Source: Hemicentrotus pulcherrimus
Taxonomy: Eukaryota > Echinodermata > Echinoidea > Camarodonta > Strongylocentrotidae
Assembly (NCBI GenBank): GCA_003118195.1
Contig: BEXV01000565.1
Location: forward strand, 85,914 to 145,653
Direction: 5' to 3'
DNA: 59,740 nt
The notes under the pieces are model-generated. The model saw nothing but the letters and a program-made list of their open reading frames with translations, ran no database searches and was not told the DNA's origin. Each line of letters opens with the position of its first letter. Position 1 is the first letter of the stretch. The translations under genes were made by a program, and so were the position numbers. Of this stretch, positions 59,397 to 59,740 are shown in pieces.

Positions 59397-59740
59397 ATCT
59401 ATCTGTCTAGTCATTCAGAGTGCTAGCATTCTAAAAACTTGATGTAGACTTTCATAATGCTTTCTATAAATGTGCCTTTGTCCCAGATGTTATGACTGTA
59501 CATTGTCATAAATTTTAAAGAGAAAGATACTTGAAGTTTGAATTGCAGTAGCCTGATAAAGTACAGAGCAGTTGTCTCAGCAGCATGTGCTGTACAATTA
59601 ATCTAGAGCAATTTTAGTATGGATGGCGAATTGATCATTCAAAATGAACATAATTACTTTTAAATAACAGGATTACATGTATTTAAACATGGAAAGAACT
59701 GTTGTAAGTCTATTCATAAAAAATTATAAAAGAGAAAGGG

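Larger units (their letters stand above)
29666..59740. other. 30 kb without supported exons, repeat-dense
   Basis: No exon could be supported on either strand. The alpha-1 domain of the exchanger was looked for on the minus strand by motif (AGGSAPELFTS, GSAVFNI) without success. Contents include TIR repeats (29756, 53292), paired direct repeats (30880/31878), SINE copies (31570, 33650), foldbacks (33233, 37262, 41403, 53113, 54921, 57522), a retrotransposon remnant (38001), local duplications (38561-39532), CT tracts (34340, 36500, 40510, 43560) and GA tracts (45664, 56637). If the first exons lie beyond the right edge, all of this is intron. Confidence 0.6.

Noticed and set aside
1..59740. 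CRISPR array, operon or prokaryotic system
   Set aside because: No regularly spaced direct repeats with unique spacers, no dense gene packing, and clear eukaryotic introns.

Overview
The window is AT-rich metazoan nuclear DNA. It contains spliced exons with consensus splice sites, long introns, and very dense short interspersed repeats. The repeat style points to an echinoid (sea urchin) or a close deuterostome relative: ACATGT palindromic runs, (ATT)n-tailed tRNA-derived SINE-like elements, about 150 bp foldback elements and long GA/CT tracts. This assignment is inferred from repeat character and from the type of gene; no species-specific marker was recognised.

One gene is clearly supported. 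It lies on the minus strand and encodes a K+-dependent Na+/Ca2+ exchanger of the SLC24A (NCKX1/2) type. Four internal exons were found, in transcription order 29665-29563, 26896-26316, 21222-21085 and 11409-11290. Their phases join without conflict (1, 0, 0), giving 942 nt or 314 codons of continuous reading. They cover the middle of the protein: the end of the conserved cytosolic motif after the first membrane domain, a long variable cytosolic loop, the next transmembrane helix, and the helix leading into the second ion-binding (alpha-2) repeat. The alpha-1 half (5' side) and the alpha-2 half with the stop codon were not found. The 3' end probably lies beyond base 1. The 5' exons probably lie beyond base 59740, or are too short for me to see.

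Layout. Bases 1-11289: intron or downstream side, with microsatellites, a retrotransposon remnant, foldbacks and a TA-flanked terminal-inverted-repeat (TIR) element. 11410-21084: intron with a tRNA-type SINE and a repeat patch. 21223-26315 and 26897-29562: introns, the second with a DNA-transposon-like element. 29666-59740: about 30 kb with no supported coding exon but many hairpins, duplications and TE remnants. If the gene's first exons lie to the right, this too is intron.

The most unusual signals are repeats. The first is a dispersed short hairpin family built on the arm GAGCCAGAAGGGCATTAACT, seen about 20 times in both orientations. The second is a long, well-paired foldback at 41403-41788 with a partial second copy near 46223. 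The third is a set of unrelated foldbacks of almost the same length (about 147-160 bp), some sharing end sequences. No prokaryotic feature, CRISPR array, rRNA or intact tRNA gene was seen.
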